NCBI GenBank assembly: GCA_937923625.1
Contig: CALDTV010000010.1
Coordinates: 16,932-80,931 of the forward strand
DNA: 64,000 nt
Origin: an uncultured Alphaproteobacteria bacterium
Lineage (GTDB): Bacteria > Pseudomonadota > Alphaproteobacteria > Micavibrionales > Micavibrionaceae
Direction of reading: 5' to 3'
Made by a program: the position numbers and the translations under genes. A model generated the notes under the pieces. The model was not told the DNA's origin. It searched no databases and worked only from the letters and a program-made list of their open reading frames with translations. This document shows, in pieces, positions 43,992 through 52,654 of the stretch (within the stretch, counting starts at the first letter, position 1; each line of letters begins with the position of its first letter).

Positions 43992-44549
43992 CTACATGTT
44001 TTTTCTAAATTCTGCACAGTGAACACTATTCCAAAATTTTTCACCATGATAAATAGTCCAATCAAGAGCATTTTTTATATTATGATGGTGTGAATCCATC
44101 CTTCCTTGTAGGTCTTGTTCAAAACCATCAAATGAGCTACGCATATTTGCTACATGGTATGCTTGACGACAGCCTTTACCTAAAACGCGTTGAATAACAT
44201 CAGCATCTATTTGGGTAAAAGGAATGCCTGAAACACCTCCTGCGCCACCTCCGGCAGCGGCAAATCTACGATTTGAAAGTATTTTAAATTCTTCCAGGGA
44301 ATAGGCGGCAATTTTATTAAAAAAATCATATTCTAGAAGCGGGGCTTTACTTCCAGTATTTACTATAACGGAATTTGGACCTGAAGCTTCGTAAGCAACA
44401 CCTTCAGCGGTGCCTAAAGTTTTAGCTTTTGTGTTAAGAGATATTATACCTTCTAACGCCGCATTATGTAAGTTGTTACTCTCAATACATGATTTTACGC
44501 CTATGAGGACACCTATAGAAGCAACCACACCAAAAATTCTGCCAATCAT
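43992..44549 (-). CDS. Hypothetical membrane-anchored protein
   Basis: 185 residues, no recognised family. An N-terminal hydrophobic segment (about 4-18, ending VKSC) could be an anchor or signal. The remainder is soluble with a Gly/Ala-rich stretch (AAAGGGAGGVSG, about 105-116) and three Cys. It stands alone on the minus strand between mtaB and ftsY. The upstream region is AT-rich and could hold a divergent promoter with ftsY. Confidence 0.6.
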   Translation of the reverse strand: MIGRIFGVVASIGVLIGVKSCIESNNLHNAALEGIISLNTKAKTLGTAEGVAYEASGPNSVIVNTGSKAPLLEYDFFNKIAAYSLEEFKILSNRRFAAAGGGAGGVSGIPFTQIDADVIQRVLGKGCRQAYHVANMRSSFDGFEQDLQGRMDSHHHNIKNALDWTIYHGEKFWNSVHCAEFRKNM

Positions 44550-44652
44550 CAGCTAATCTTTCTTTATTATTTCATATATATATTACTTTATTTTCATAAG
44601 GTCAATGCAAAAATGACTTTTTAAAATAAGTTTTTAAGAGTATGAATGAGAC

Positions 44653-45828
44653 ATGGTTTTTTGGCGGAAAAAGAAGAATGCGGGCGCACAGGAGCGTGAA
44701 GAGCAAGATGATGAATTATTACATCATAAAACCGACCCCGCGTTGGAGCCTGCGACTGAATATGACGCTGAGATAGACGAGGCCGCGAAGGCACGTTTAA
44801 ATAAATCCGAAGATGACATTATCGAGGAATTGATTGAAACTCCCGTACCTGATCATACGCCCGAGCAAGACAGCGTTGAGGCGGAAGAGTTGGGTGATCA
44901 TTCAAACGAAGGCGGGTGGTTATCCCGTCTTACCAAAGGCTTATCAAAATCATCTAATAAATTAGGTCAAAATATTACGGACGTGTTTACCAAGCGTAAA
45001 CTGGACGCAGACGCGCTGGAGGAGTTGGAAGACATTCTGATTACGGCTGATATTGGCCCCAAAACATCGGCAAAAATGGTCGCAGATTTTAGTGAAAATA
45101 GATTTGATAAAGAAATCGAACGCGGGGAAGTTCAAAAAGCACTTGCGGAACAGATTACGGACATGCTTACCCCTGTGGCAGTGCCGCTGAATATTGAGGA
45201 AGCGGAGACGAAACCCTTCGTGATGTTGGTTTGCGGTGTGAACGGCGCGGGAAAGACGACAACCATTGGTAAGTTGGCGTATGAGTATCACATGAAGCAG
45301 CATAAAAAAGTGATGATCGCCGCGGGTGATACGTTCCGCGCGGCGGCTGTCGAGCAGCTCGATGTCTGGGCGCAGCGTGCGCATGTGCCGCTGGTGAAAA
45401 AAGATATTGGCGCAGACAGCGCGGCAGTGGCGTATGAAGCCATTGAAAAAGCCAAGGCCGAGAATGTTGATCTGTTGATGATTGATACGGCGGGTCGTTT
45501 GCAGAATAAGGCCAATTTAATGGAAGAATTGGCCAAAATGATCCGCGTGATCAAAAAACAAGATGAAACCGCCCCGCATGCGGTGGTTTTGGTGCTGGAC
45601 TCCACTACGGGGCAAAACGCGCACTCCCAAGTGCAACATTTTAAGGATGTTGTTGATGTCACGGGACTTGTGGTCACAAAGCTAGATGGCTCTGCTAAAG
45701 GCGGAGTCGTTGTATCGCTAGCCGAGCAATTTGGTCTGCCGATCCATGCTGTGGGGGTGGGGGAGAAGATAGAGGACTTAAGCCCCTTCAGCGCCAAGGA
45801 CTTCGCCAAAGCACTGATGGGGTCATAA
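44653..45828 (+). CDS. ftsY: Signal recognition particle receptor FtsY
   Basis: 391 residues: an acidic A-domain (about 1-85), then N and G domains. GTPase motifs: GVNGAGKTTTIGK (about 195-207), DTFRAAAVEQL, DTAGRL and TKLDGSAKGG. It docks ribosome-nascent chain-Ffh complexes at the membrane. ATG at 44653. A small AT-rich stem-loop (45850-45868) follows the gene but lacks a strong T run. Confidence 0.97.
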   Translation: MVFWRKKKNAGAQEREEQDDELLHHKTDPALEPATEYDAEIDEAAKARLNKSEDDIIEELIETPVPDHTPEQDSVEAEELGDHSNEGGWLSRLTKGLSKSSNKLGQNITDVFTKRKLDADALEELEDILITADIGPKTSAKMVADFSENRFDKEIERGEVQKALAEQITDMLTPVAVPLNIEEAETKPFVMLVCGVNGAGKTTTIGKLAYEYHMKQHKKVMIAAGDTFRAAAVEQLDVWAQRAHVPLVKKDIGADSAAVAYEAIEKAKAENVDLLMIDTAGRLQNKANLMEELAKMIRVIKKQDETAPHAVVLVLDSTTGQNAHSQVQHFKDVVDVTGLVVTKLDGSAKGGVVVSLAEQFGLPIHAVGVGEKIEDLSPFSAKDFAKALMGS

Positions 45829-45951
45829 GTCAGTGATACTCTTTCGTAATTTTTACGCTGGGTAAAAATACTTGTATAAACATAATACCATAACTATATT
45901 CCATAACAAAGATGTTTTTTACTTTTTTTCAAAGAGTGTGTCGCCTTAGTG

Positions 45952-46140
45952 ATGCAAAATACGCCTATGCCGCTTCACGATAAGCCGAAGTCGTCTTCGG
46001 GGGCAGATCAATTCTTTGGTGCCTTAAACCAGCACCTTGGTATTTTGGTTGATGCTTGGAAGGTTTGTAAGGCGAATCATATGCCTAAAGTACATTCCAG
46101 AAAATTTAGACCTGTGACGGAAGCTTTTGTTCTGCAATGA
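45952..46140 (+). CDS. Possible small protein upstream of amn
   Basis: 62 residues from ATG 45952 (a GTG at 45949 is also in frame). Basic, with DQFFGALNQHLGILVDAWKV as a likely amphipathic helix. No family and no ribosome site are evident. The surrounding 356 bases between ftsY and amn hold nothing else I can name. It may be real, as its composition is protein-like, but the evidence is thin. Confidence 0.4.
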   Translation: MQNTPMPLHDKPKSSSGADQFFGALNQHLGILVDAWKVCKANHMPKVHSRKFRPVTEAFVLQ

Positions 46141-46184
46141 TATCTAATTCATTGAATTTTCATTATTTTAGGCGATAATGGTGA

Positions 46185-47615
46185 ATGATTAAAATACCAG
46201 AATTCGTCAAGCCTTCGCAGTTTCAAACAGCAAAAGATGCCTGCGCGGCGATTATTGAGATTTACGACGCGCAAGTTGAGTATTTACGAACGGCTTTTGA
46301 TGATTTCTCAAGCGGTGATATTCCGAAACAAAAAATTAGCGGTTATTACCCCTATTTAAAAATTGAAATAACAGAATCGTCATTTAAAAAATTACAATCA
46401 GGCACAAAACATTCTTATGGTTTTGTTTCAAAACCAGGTGTGTATAAAACAACGTTAACGCGCCCTGATATTTTTGGACATTATTATTGTGAGCAAATCA
46501 CCCATTTATTGGCCAATCATGATGGCGTGGTTGAAGTGGGGCTGAGTGATACCCCAATTCCCGTTCATTTTGCGCTGGGGGAAGAATTTCATTTAGAAAG
46601 TGACTTAAGCGAAGCGCAAATGGAAGCGTTGCCGAATTTATTCGATCAGCCAAATCTTGAAGTGATGGATGATCAAATTGCCAATGCAACTTATATCGTT
46701 GGGGAGGGGAAGGCGAGCCCGCTGGCGCTCTTTACTGCACCGCGAACAGATTTAAGCGTGATGCGTCTAAAACATTATACGGGAACCAATGCTGCGCATT
46801 TTCAAAACTTTGTGATTTATACCAATTACCAATTTTACATTGATGAGTTTGTTAAGTTAGGAGAAGAGCGCGTTGGTGAAGAGGGATATACGGAATTTGT
46901 TCAACCGCCAAGTGATAAACGCCTACCGCAAATGCCTGCTTATCATTTAAAACGCGCCGATGGCAGCGGCATTACAATGATTAACATTGGTGTTGGGCCC
47001 TCTAACGCTAAAAATATTACGGATCATGTCGCGGTGTTGCGGCCGCATGCATGGCTGAAGCTGGGGCATTGTGCGGGCTTACGAAATTCTCAAGAGCTAG
47101 GGGATTATGTTTTGGCGCATGGTTATTTGCGTGAAGATAATGTGCTTTATAAAGATTTAAACCCGAGCATTCCGATTCCTGCTTTGTCCGAAATCCAATT
47201 GGCGCTGGAAGATGCCGTACAAGAAATTACGGCTAATCATGGACATGATGTAAAAAAAGTGATGCGTACGGGAACGGTTGCCACCGTGGATGATAGAAAT
47301 TGGGAATTACGTCCGTCGGTACGCCAGAATCAAAGGTTTTCTCAAAGCCGTGCGATTGCACTGGATATGGAATCAGGCACGATTGCGGCGAATGGTTTTC
47401 GCTTCCGTGTACCTTATGGCACGCTTTTATGTGTGTCAGATAAACCGCTTCATGGACAATTAAAACTTCCTGGGATGGCGGATAGTTTTTACCGTGAGCG
47501 CGTGAAACAACATTTACAAGTTGGACTTCGTGCAATGGAGATTTTGCGCGACATAGGCCCAGAGAAATTACATAGCCGTAAATTACGTTCGTTCAACGAA
47601 GTCGCGTTTCAATAA
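46185..47615 (+). CDS. amn: AMP nucleosidase
   Basis: 476 residues. Hydrolyses AMP to adenine and ribose 5-phosphate, adjusting adenylate levels. The N-terminal AMP nucleosidase domain (SGYYPYLKIEI, YKTTLTRPDIFGHYY) is followed by a purine-phosphorylase fold with LKLGHCAGLRNSQELGDYVLA and the catalytic-side IALDMESGTIAANGFRFRVPYG region. Length and motifs agree with E. coli Amn. ATG at 46185. Repeat copy 2 lies directly downstream. Confidence 0.93.
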   Translation: MIKIPEFVKPSQFQTAKDACAAIIEIYDAQVEYLRTAFDDFSSGDIPKQKISGYYPYLKIEITESSFKKLQSGTKHSYGFVSKPGVYKTTLTRPDIFGHYYCEQITHLLANHDGVVEVGLSDTPIPVHFALGEEFHLESDLSEAQMEALPNLFDQPNLEVMDDQIANATYIVGEGKASPLALFTAPRTDLSVMRLKHYTGTNAAHFQNFVIYTNYQFYIDEFVKLGEERVGEEGYTEFVQPPSDKRLPQMPAYHLKRADGSGITMINIGVGPSNAKNITDHVAVLRPHAWLKLGHCAGLRNSQELGDYVLAHGYLREDNVLYKDLNPSIPIPALSEIQLALEDAVQEITANHGHDVKKVMRTGTVATVDDRNWELRPSVRQNQRFSQSRAIALDMESGTIAANGFRFRVPYGTLLCVSDKPLHGQLKLPGMADSFYRERVKQHLQVGLRAMEILRDIGPEKLHSRKLRSFNEVAFQ

Positions 47616-47623
47616 TATTTCAT

Positions 47624-47699
47624 TGTCATTAAAAGTTTAAACCCGCGTGTGCGAAGCAATCTATATTGCCGCAGTCGCCCACGTTGCTTCGTAATGATG
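47624..47699. repeat. Palindromic intergenic repeat, copy 2
   Basis: A 76-base element after amn. The 24-base core (47654-47677) is nearly identical to the core at 34604-34627. Its ends TGTCATTA / TAATGATG and inner arms CGAAGCAA / TTGCTTCG are less perfect than in copy 1. It separates the convergent amn and the small gene at 47710. Confidence 0.8.
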
Positions 47700-47709
47700 T
47701 GATAATTAT

Positions 47710-47979
47710 TTAAGCTGAAATATCGATTGTTGTGCCACGGTCAGAGCCTGTAGAGACGTTTCCTGAATCTTCTGCCACATTATTACGGGCAAAATTAGTT
47801 GTCTCATTCGATGGATTAACTTGGTTAATTGCACCAGTACTTTTGGCTGTGGTTTGTTGCGCAATGTTGACGGTAGGGGCATTTTTATCTGTAACACTTT
47901 CTGATGCCTGTTGCCCAGGTTTGAAAGTGTTTGTAATCGGTGCTTGTGGCAAATATCCGTTATTAATCGGCCCGACCAT
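47710..47979 (-). CDS. Small hypothetical protein, Ser/Thr/Asn-rich
   Basis: 89 residues, low complexity, with no Cys, no membrane segment and no known family. It ends in a short hydrophobic RGTTIDISA motif that looks like a conserved terminal strand. ATG at 47979 has AGGGA about 7 bases upstream, supporting expression. The 285 bases upstream (to 48264) separate it from the divergent DUF2336 gene and are AT-rich with no motif I recognise. Confidence 0.55.
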   Translation of the reverse strand: MVGPINNGYLPQAPITNTFKPGQQASESVTDKNAPTVNIAQQTTAKSTGAINQVNPSNETTNFARNNVAEDSGNVSTGSDRGTTIDISA

Positions 47980-48264
47980 TATTGTCCCTTGTCATTATTT
48001 GTTGTGCGTTAATATTCTCTGTCATATCGACTCGAATATTTTACGATCAAAAGGTTAATATTTAGTAACTAGCTAAGAATTTAGCGAAGGAATAAAAAGT
48101 AATAAAAAAGATAATTTACGAAATAAATGTAGATTTTTAACTTAATCTAAAGATTCTTCAAATATTATATCATTAATACAACAACGCGCACGTAATATTA
48201 TGCTGGTGTATTCAGCTTGGGGGTAAATATTTCGTAGTGTGCGATTAACGGGGGGCTTGTCATT

Positions 48265-49374
48265 GTGACACCAAATTTTTTACAAAAATCGCCTGAGGCT
48301 GAGTCACTTTTAGTAAAGTTGCATGATAAGCATACTTTATATGGTTTGGCAGGTAGCCATGAGCCATGCGCTAGGGCTGAATTGGCAGACATAATGGTAG
48401 ATTTGCTTACATTAGGTGTGTCGCCTTCTGAGAGTGAATTGATTACAGATGTTCTCATGAGCCTTGTTCGTCAGGCAAAACAAGATTTAAAACAGGCTGT
48501 CGCTGAGCGGCTTTCTACAATGGATAACGCACCTGTTCGTTTAATAATCAATCTAGCCAATGATGATATTAATATTGCTGAGCCTGTTTTAAAGAACAGT
48601 AAGGTTCTTGAGGATATGGATTTAATTTATATTGTTCATTCTCAAGATAAAGAACATTGGCAGGCGATTGCGCAACGTTCAACCATGTCTGACCAGTTGA
48701 TTGATGTTTTGGCGGACACAAAAGATGAAATGACAGCGATAAATTTAACGAATAACAAAGTTGTGACGTTAACAACACATGCACTAAGCAGTTTTGCAGA
48801 AATGGCTATGAGTTCTGATCTTTTAAAGCAGCCTTTATTGACACGGGATGAACTCCCCAAAGACATGGCTAATAAATTATATGAGTATGTGGCATCAGAA
48901 ATGAAGTCACAAATCAGTGATAATGTAGCACCAGATAGTCGTGATGTGTTCGATAGTGTCCTTGATGAAGTCATGGCAGAATTAAATAAAGATCAAAAAG
49001 ACATGCAGCCTTCGGATAAGATGGTTGAAGCGTCTGAAATAATGCACAAAAAAGGATTACTTGATGCAAAAACGATGATTAATAATCTACGTCTTGGCCA
49101 GTATGCTTATTTTATCGCGCAATTTTCAACTTACTGTCATTTACCATTGGAAACAGTGAAGGAAATGGTAAGGCAAGAAACCGCACAAGGAATGGCTGTG
49201 GCTTGCAAGGCGATGAATATTTTGAAATCTGACTTTATCAATATATTTTTAATGACATCACGTTTGCGTGGTGGAAAAATCTTAAGCGAAAACGATCTCA
49301 AAAAAGCAATTTCTTATTACGATAAAATTAGTCACGCGGCAGCATGTGATATTCTTAACAAAAGCGCCAAATAA
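48265..49374 (+). CDS. DUF2336 family protein
   Basis: 369 residues, predicted all-helical and cytoplasmic. DUF2336 proteins are largely alphaproteobacterial and of unknown function, sometimes near signalling genes. The family pattern shows in SVRLIINLANDDINIAEPVLKNS-like text (here APVRLIINLANDDINIAEPV) and HWQAIAQRSTMSDQLIDVL, which resemble HEAT-like repeats. GTG start at 48265 behind a G-rich stretch. Convergent with pgk, 7 bases apart. Confidence 0.8.
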   Translation: MTPNFLQKSPEAESLLVKLHDKHTLYGLAGSHEPCARAELADIMVDLLTLGVSPSESELITDVLMSLVRQAKQDLKQAVAERLSTMDNAPVRLIINLANDDINIAEPVLKNSKVLEDMDLIYIVHSQDKEHWQAIAQRSTMSDQLIDVLADTKDEMTAINLTNNKVVTLTTHALSSFAEMAMSSDLLKQPLLTRDELPKDMANKLYEYVASEMKSQISDNVAPDSRDVFDSVLDEVMAELNKDQKDMQPSDKMVEASEIMHKKGLLDAKTMINNLRLGQYAYFIAQFSTYCHLPLETVKEMVRQETAQGMAVACKAMNILKSDFINIFLMTSRLRGGKILSENDLKKAISYYDKISHAAACDILNKSAK

Positions 49375-49381
49375 TTTTCAT

Positions 49382-50542
49382 TTAAACGGATTTTTCCAAG
49401 GCAGCGACTCCAGGAAGCGTTTTTCCCTCTAGCCATTCTAAAAACGCGCCGCCTGCGGTGGAGATATAACTAAAATTATGGGCAACTCCTGCATTCTCAA
49501 GGGCTGCAACTGTGTCACCGCCGCCAGCAACACTTATTAATTTATTGCCCTTTGTCAGCTCAGCAACTTTTTGTGCAACTTTGTTTGTGCCGTTATCAAA
49601 AGGCTTAATCTCAAACACCCCCATAGGGCCATTCCACAAAACGGTTTTGCACTCTTCTAAAATTTTATTGAGGGATTGGATAGATTTTTCGCCAATATCA
49701 ATCGCGCTCTTATCGCTTGGGAAGGCATCGGCATCTACTATTTCATAAGCGGCATTTTCTTCTAATTTTGTAACGACAACACAGTCATCGGGTAGGATAA
49801 TTTTACAATTATTTTCTTGGGCTGTTTTCATGATGGCTTGTGCTTCGTTGATCATGTCTTTTTCACATAAAGACGCGCCAATTTCTTGTCCGTTGGCCAG
49901 CATAAATGTATTCGCCATGCCGCCACCAAGAACGAGGTAGTCAACTTTTTTGACCATATTGTGTAGCACAGAAAGTTTTGTTGATATTTTCGCGCCGCCA
50001 ACAATGGCAAGCACAGGCTTTTGTGGATTTTCTAAAGCATCATTTAGGGCTTTTAATTCCGCTTCCATAAGCAAGCCAGCGGCAGAGGGCATGCATTGTG
50101 CGATGGCTTCGGTTGAGGCATGCGCACGATGGGCTGTCGAAAAAGCATCATTTACAAAAATATCGCCAAGCGTAGAGAGTTGTTTGGCAAATTCAATATC
50201 GTTGGCTTCTTCGCCTGCATTAAAACGTAAATTCTCCAAAAGGGTGATTTGTGAATTGCTCTTTTTTTCGAAACCAACATCAACCCCCCATTGTTGCGTT
50301 AAAATAGGAGGGAGGAAATTAAGAGAATAATCAGGATTTTCCTGACCTTTCGGACGGCCAAAATGCGAAAGGATAAAAATTTTCTTGACGTTTTGACTGA
50401 GTAAAAAATCAATAGTTGGTTTCAGGCGATCAATGCGCGTCGTGTCCGTAACTTTTCCTTCTTGCACAGGGACGTTAAGATCAGCGCGCAGTAGAATAAT
50501 TTTATTGTTGAGGTCAAAATCACGTAAAGTTTTATAAGTCAT
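49382..50542 (-). CDS. pgk: Phosphoglycerate kinase
   Basis: 386 residues, cytoplasmic glycolytic enzyme making ATP from 1,3-bisphosphoglycerate. Motifs: LLRADLNVPVQEG, ILSHFGRPKG, VNDAFSTAHRAHAS, VGGAKISTKL, VLWNGPMGVFE and AGGGDTVAALE. ATG at 50542. No gap or tktA gene is adjacent. It shares strand with the downstream-oriented iminopeptidase gene (15 bases apart), which may be cotranscribed. Confidence 0.97.
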   Translation of the reverse strand: MTYKTLRDFDLNNKIILLRADLNVPVQEGKVTDTTRIDRLKPTIDFLLSQNVKKIFILSHFGRPKGQENPDYSLNFLPPILTQQWGVDVGFEKKSNSQITLLENLRFNAGEEANDIEFAKQLSTLGDIFVNDAFSTAHRAHASTEAIAQCMPSAAGLLMEAELKALNDALENPQKPVLAIVGGAKISTKLSVLHNMVKKVDYLVLGGGMANTFMLANGQEIGASLCEKDMINEAQAIMKTAQENNCKIILPDDCVVVTKLEENAAYEIVDADAFPSDKSAIDIGEKSIQSLNKILEECKTVLWNGPMGVFEIKPFDNGTNKVAQKVAELTKGNKLISVAGGGDTVAALENAGVAHNFSYISTAGGAFLEWLEGKTLPGVAALEKSV

Positions 50543-50557
50543 TGTGGTTCTATTATT

Positions 50558-51556
50558 TTATTGGTTAAAAGATTTTATGTTTTCTGTCGCTTCAATTAAA
50601 CGTGACCTTATTGTCGGATCAAGCGCGGAATGTCCGCCATCTGGCACGACAATATAATCGGCTTCTGGCCAAACGCTGTGCAGGCGATGTGCTGAGATTA
50701 TGGGGCATATCATGTCATAACGCCCTTGAATGATCGTGGTGGGGATATGGCGAAAATGATCAATTTTGTTTAGCAAGCTATCTTTTTTATCAATGAGTTG
50801 CGTTGCAAAAAAATGACATTCAATAATTGAAATAGCAAGGGCACGGTCACGTTGCTCATCAGTTGTAATGATCTCGTAATTAGGGATAAGTGATGCACAG
50901 GCACTTTCATATAAGCTCCAGCTCATCGCCGCTTCTAGTTGAATTTTTTTGTCGTCACTCATAAGGCGTTTATGATAAGCGGTCAGCAGGTCGCCGCGTT
51001 CTTCTTCGGGGATAATGCCCGTAAATTGTTCCCACGCTTCTGGAAAAACATTCTTATTCTCATAGAGAAGCCAATCAATACCGTCTTGTTCCATTAAGAA
51101 AATACCGCGTAACGTCATACTCAGACAAACTGCGGCATGTTTGGCGGCATAAGATAGCGCAAGGGTTGACCCCCAAGACCCACCAAATAAGTGCCATTTT
51201 TCTATATTTAGATGCTCTCGCAATTGTTTGATGTCACGGATAAGGGCCTCTGTTGTATTGTCTTGAAGGCATGCATGCGGTGAGGACCGACCGCAACCAC
51301 GTTGGTCAAACAAAATGATGCGGTAAAAGTCGGGATCAAAAAATTGCCGATGGACGGGGGAACATCCCGCCCCAGGGCCGCCATGAATAAATAAAACGGG
51401 CTCACCATCGGGATTGCCTGATTGTTCCCAGTATATTTCATGCGGATCATCCACGGGCATATAACCGCTTGAATAAGGAGTGATCGGTGGAAATAGATCA
51501 AGCAAGGTTGACCGCCTGAAATCACTTTCTTTATTTTTATTTTTTCTGTGCGGCAC
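50558..51556 (-). CDS. pip: Proline iminopeptidase
   Basis: An alpha/beta hydrolase that removes N-terminal proline from peptides; 332 residues. The oxyanion region is HGGPGAGC, followed by FDQRGCGRSSPH and the nucleophile elbow GGSWGS. The catalytic Asp lies near GRYDMICP and the His in PDGGHSA. The frame opens with GTG at 51556; the family usually begins near LFPPITPY, so a start a few codons downstream is possible. Upstream lie 180 bases without a clear gene. Confidence 0.92.
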   Translation of the reverse strand: MPHRKNKNKESDFRRSTLLDLFPPITPYSSGYMPVDDPHEIYWEQSGNPDGEPVLFIHGGPGAGCSPVHRQFFDPDFYRIILFDQRGCGRSSPHACLQDNTTEALIRDIKQLREHLNIEKWHLFGGSWGSTLALSYAAKHAAVCLSMTLRGIFLMEQDGIDWLLYENKNVFPEAWEQFTGIIPEEERGDLLTAYHKRLMSDDKKIQLEAAMSWSLYESACASLIPNYEIITTDEQRDRALAISIIECHFFATQLIDKKDSLLNKIDHFRHIPTTIIQGRYDMICPIISAHRLHSVWPEADYIVVPDGGHSALDPTIRSRLIEATENIKSFNQ

Positions 51557-51736
51557 AATGAGAGCCTAAAATCTTAATTTGTTAAGGAGTATTTAGAAAT
51601 TAGAACGTTTTAGATTATGATGCAACTATCGCTGTGGATATGTGGGGCTAAATGTTAAATATACCGATACGACAAACGAAGCGATTAAAAATGGAGCAAA
51701 CAGAAGAGTTTAGTTATGGCGCGCAGAGATGGTTCG

Positions 51737-52654
51737 TTACTCTGTGAGCTTTTCTATTTCTGTGATGCTTTCAAGATGTAAGCTGTCTTCTAATTCTATA
51801 AGGGGGCCATTATAATTGCGAAGGTAACCTCGGACGCGGAGTTTTTGTCCTTGCATAGATAACGGATCGCGGCCTTCGCGGGCTAACTTTTTACGCAAAG
51901 CAGGTTTAACCATAATTGTAAAATCAGTCTTCCAGTTTTTGCCGAAATTTAAATAGATGTTGTTTTTGACACTGGCGGCTTTGGTTACAATACCTTCGAG
52001 CAATAGTAATTGACCGCGGTCTTCGTCGATGTCGTCAATGTCATTGGCGTTAAAAATGCGATAGCGACTGCCATCTTCCCACATACCAAGCTTTGCATGA
52101 CGGGCTTTTTGTTCGAGGGTATACATTTGGGCGGCCATTTCGGGGGCGTTGGGGGCATTATACACTCTTGCCAAACCATTTTCTAATAAGGTGCCATTAA
52201 CCCAAATGGGGGGCAGTTTTTCTAATTTAGATGTTTTCGGCGGCTTTATTACAACATGCGCCAAGGCATGTTTCATGCGATTAACGCGGCCTTTTTTGGC
52301 GGATCTAGTTTGATAAAGCATGATTTCTTTGCCTTCGGGTAATAAGCTCTCTAACAATTCCAGCGCGGCTTGGGCGTGGGGAGCGTCCTCCCAGACATGG
52401 AAGTCAGGAATATCAAGCGACGCTAGCCGCACAATTGTGCCATCTTTTAATAATAACGTGAGTCCATCAATAATCTTGTCAATTCGCCCTGATTTAGTAT
52501 GTTTAAGATCTTGAAAATCGCCAGAAACGGATTTGATAAAAGACGTTTCGGCATTTAGGGCCGCGCCGCGTTTTGACAAATTTTGCGCGAGTGGCTTTGT
52601 CGGGGTATAAAAGACACAAGTAAAAACGATTAAGATAGAAAGAAGTATTCTCAT
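51737..52654 (-). CDS. Exported thermonuclease-like (SNase/TNase) protein
   Basis: About 305 residues with a signal peptide (MRILLSILIVFTCVFYTP, ending near PLAQN). An SNase-like OB fold follows (KIIDGLTLLLKDGTIVRLASLDIPD, then KEIMLYQT, KKGRVNRMKHALAHVVI and ARHAKLGMWED). The usual catalytic residues are only partly retained: Asp and Arg positions are altered, so nuclease activity is doubtful. A second OB-like part (about 210-300) ends the protein. ATG at 52654 is chosen for the signal peptide; the frame opens at 52690. Confidence 0.8.
   Translation of the reverse strand: MRILLSILIVFTCVFYTPTKPLAQNLSKRGAALNAETSFIKSVSGDFQDLKHTKSGRIDKIIDGLTLLLKDGTIVRLASLDIPDFHVWEDAPHAQAALELLESLLPEGKEIMLYQTRSAKKGRVNRMKHALAHVVIKPPKTSKLEKLPPIWVNGTLLENGLARVYNAPNAPEMAAQMYTLEQKARHAKLGMWEDGSRYRIFNANDIDDIDEDRGQLLLLEGIVTKAASVKNNIYLNFGKNWKTDFTIMVKPALRKKLAREGRDPLSMQGQKLRVRGYLRNYNGPLIELEDSLHLESITEIEKLTE

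Noticed and set aside
51652..51747. 31-codon plus-strand micro-ORF before the SNase-like gene's end
   Set aside because: Short and partly over a coding end; cannot be separated from chance.
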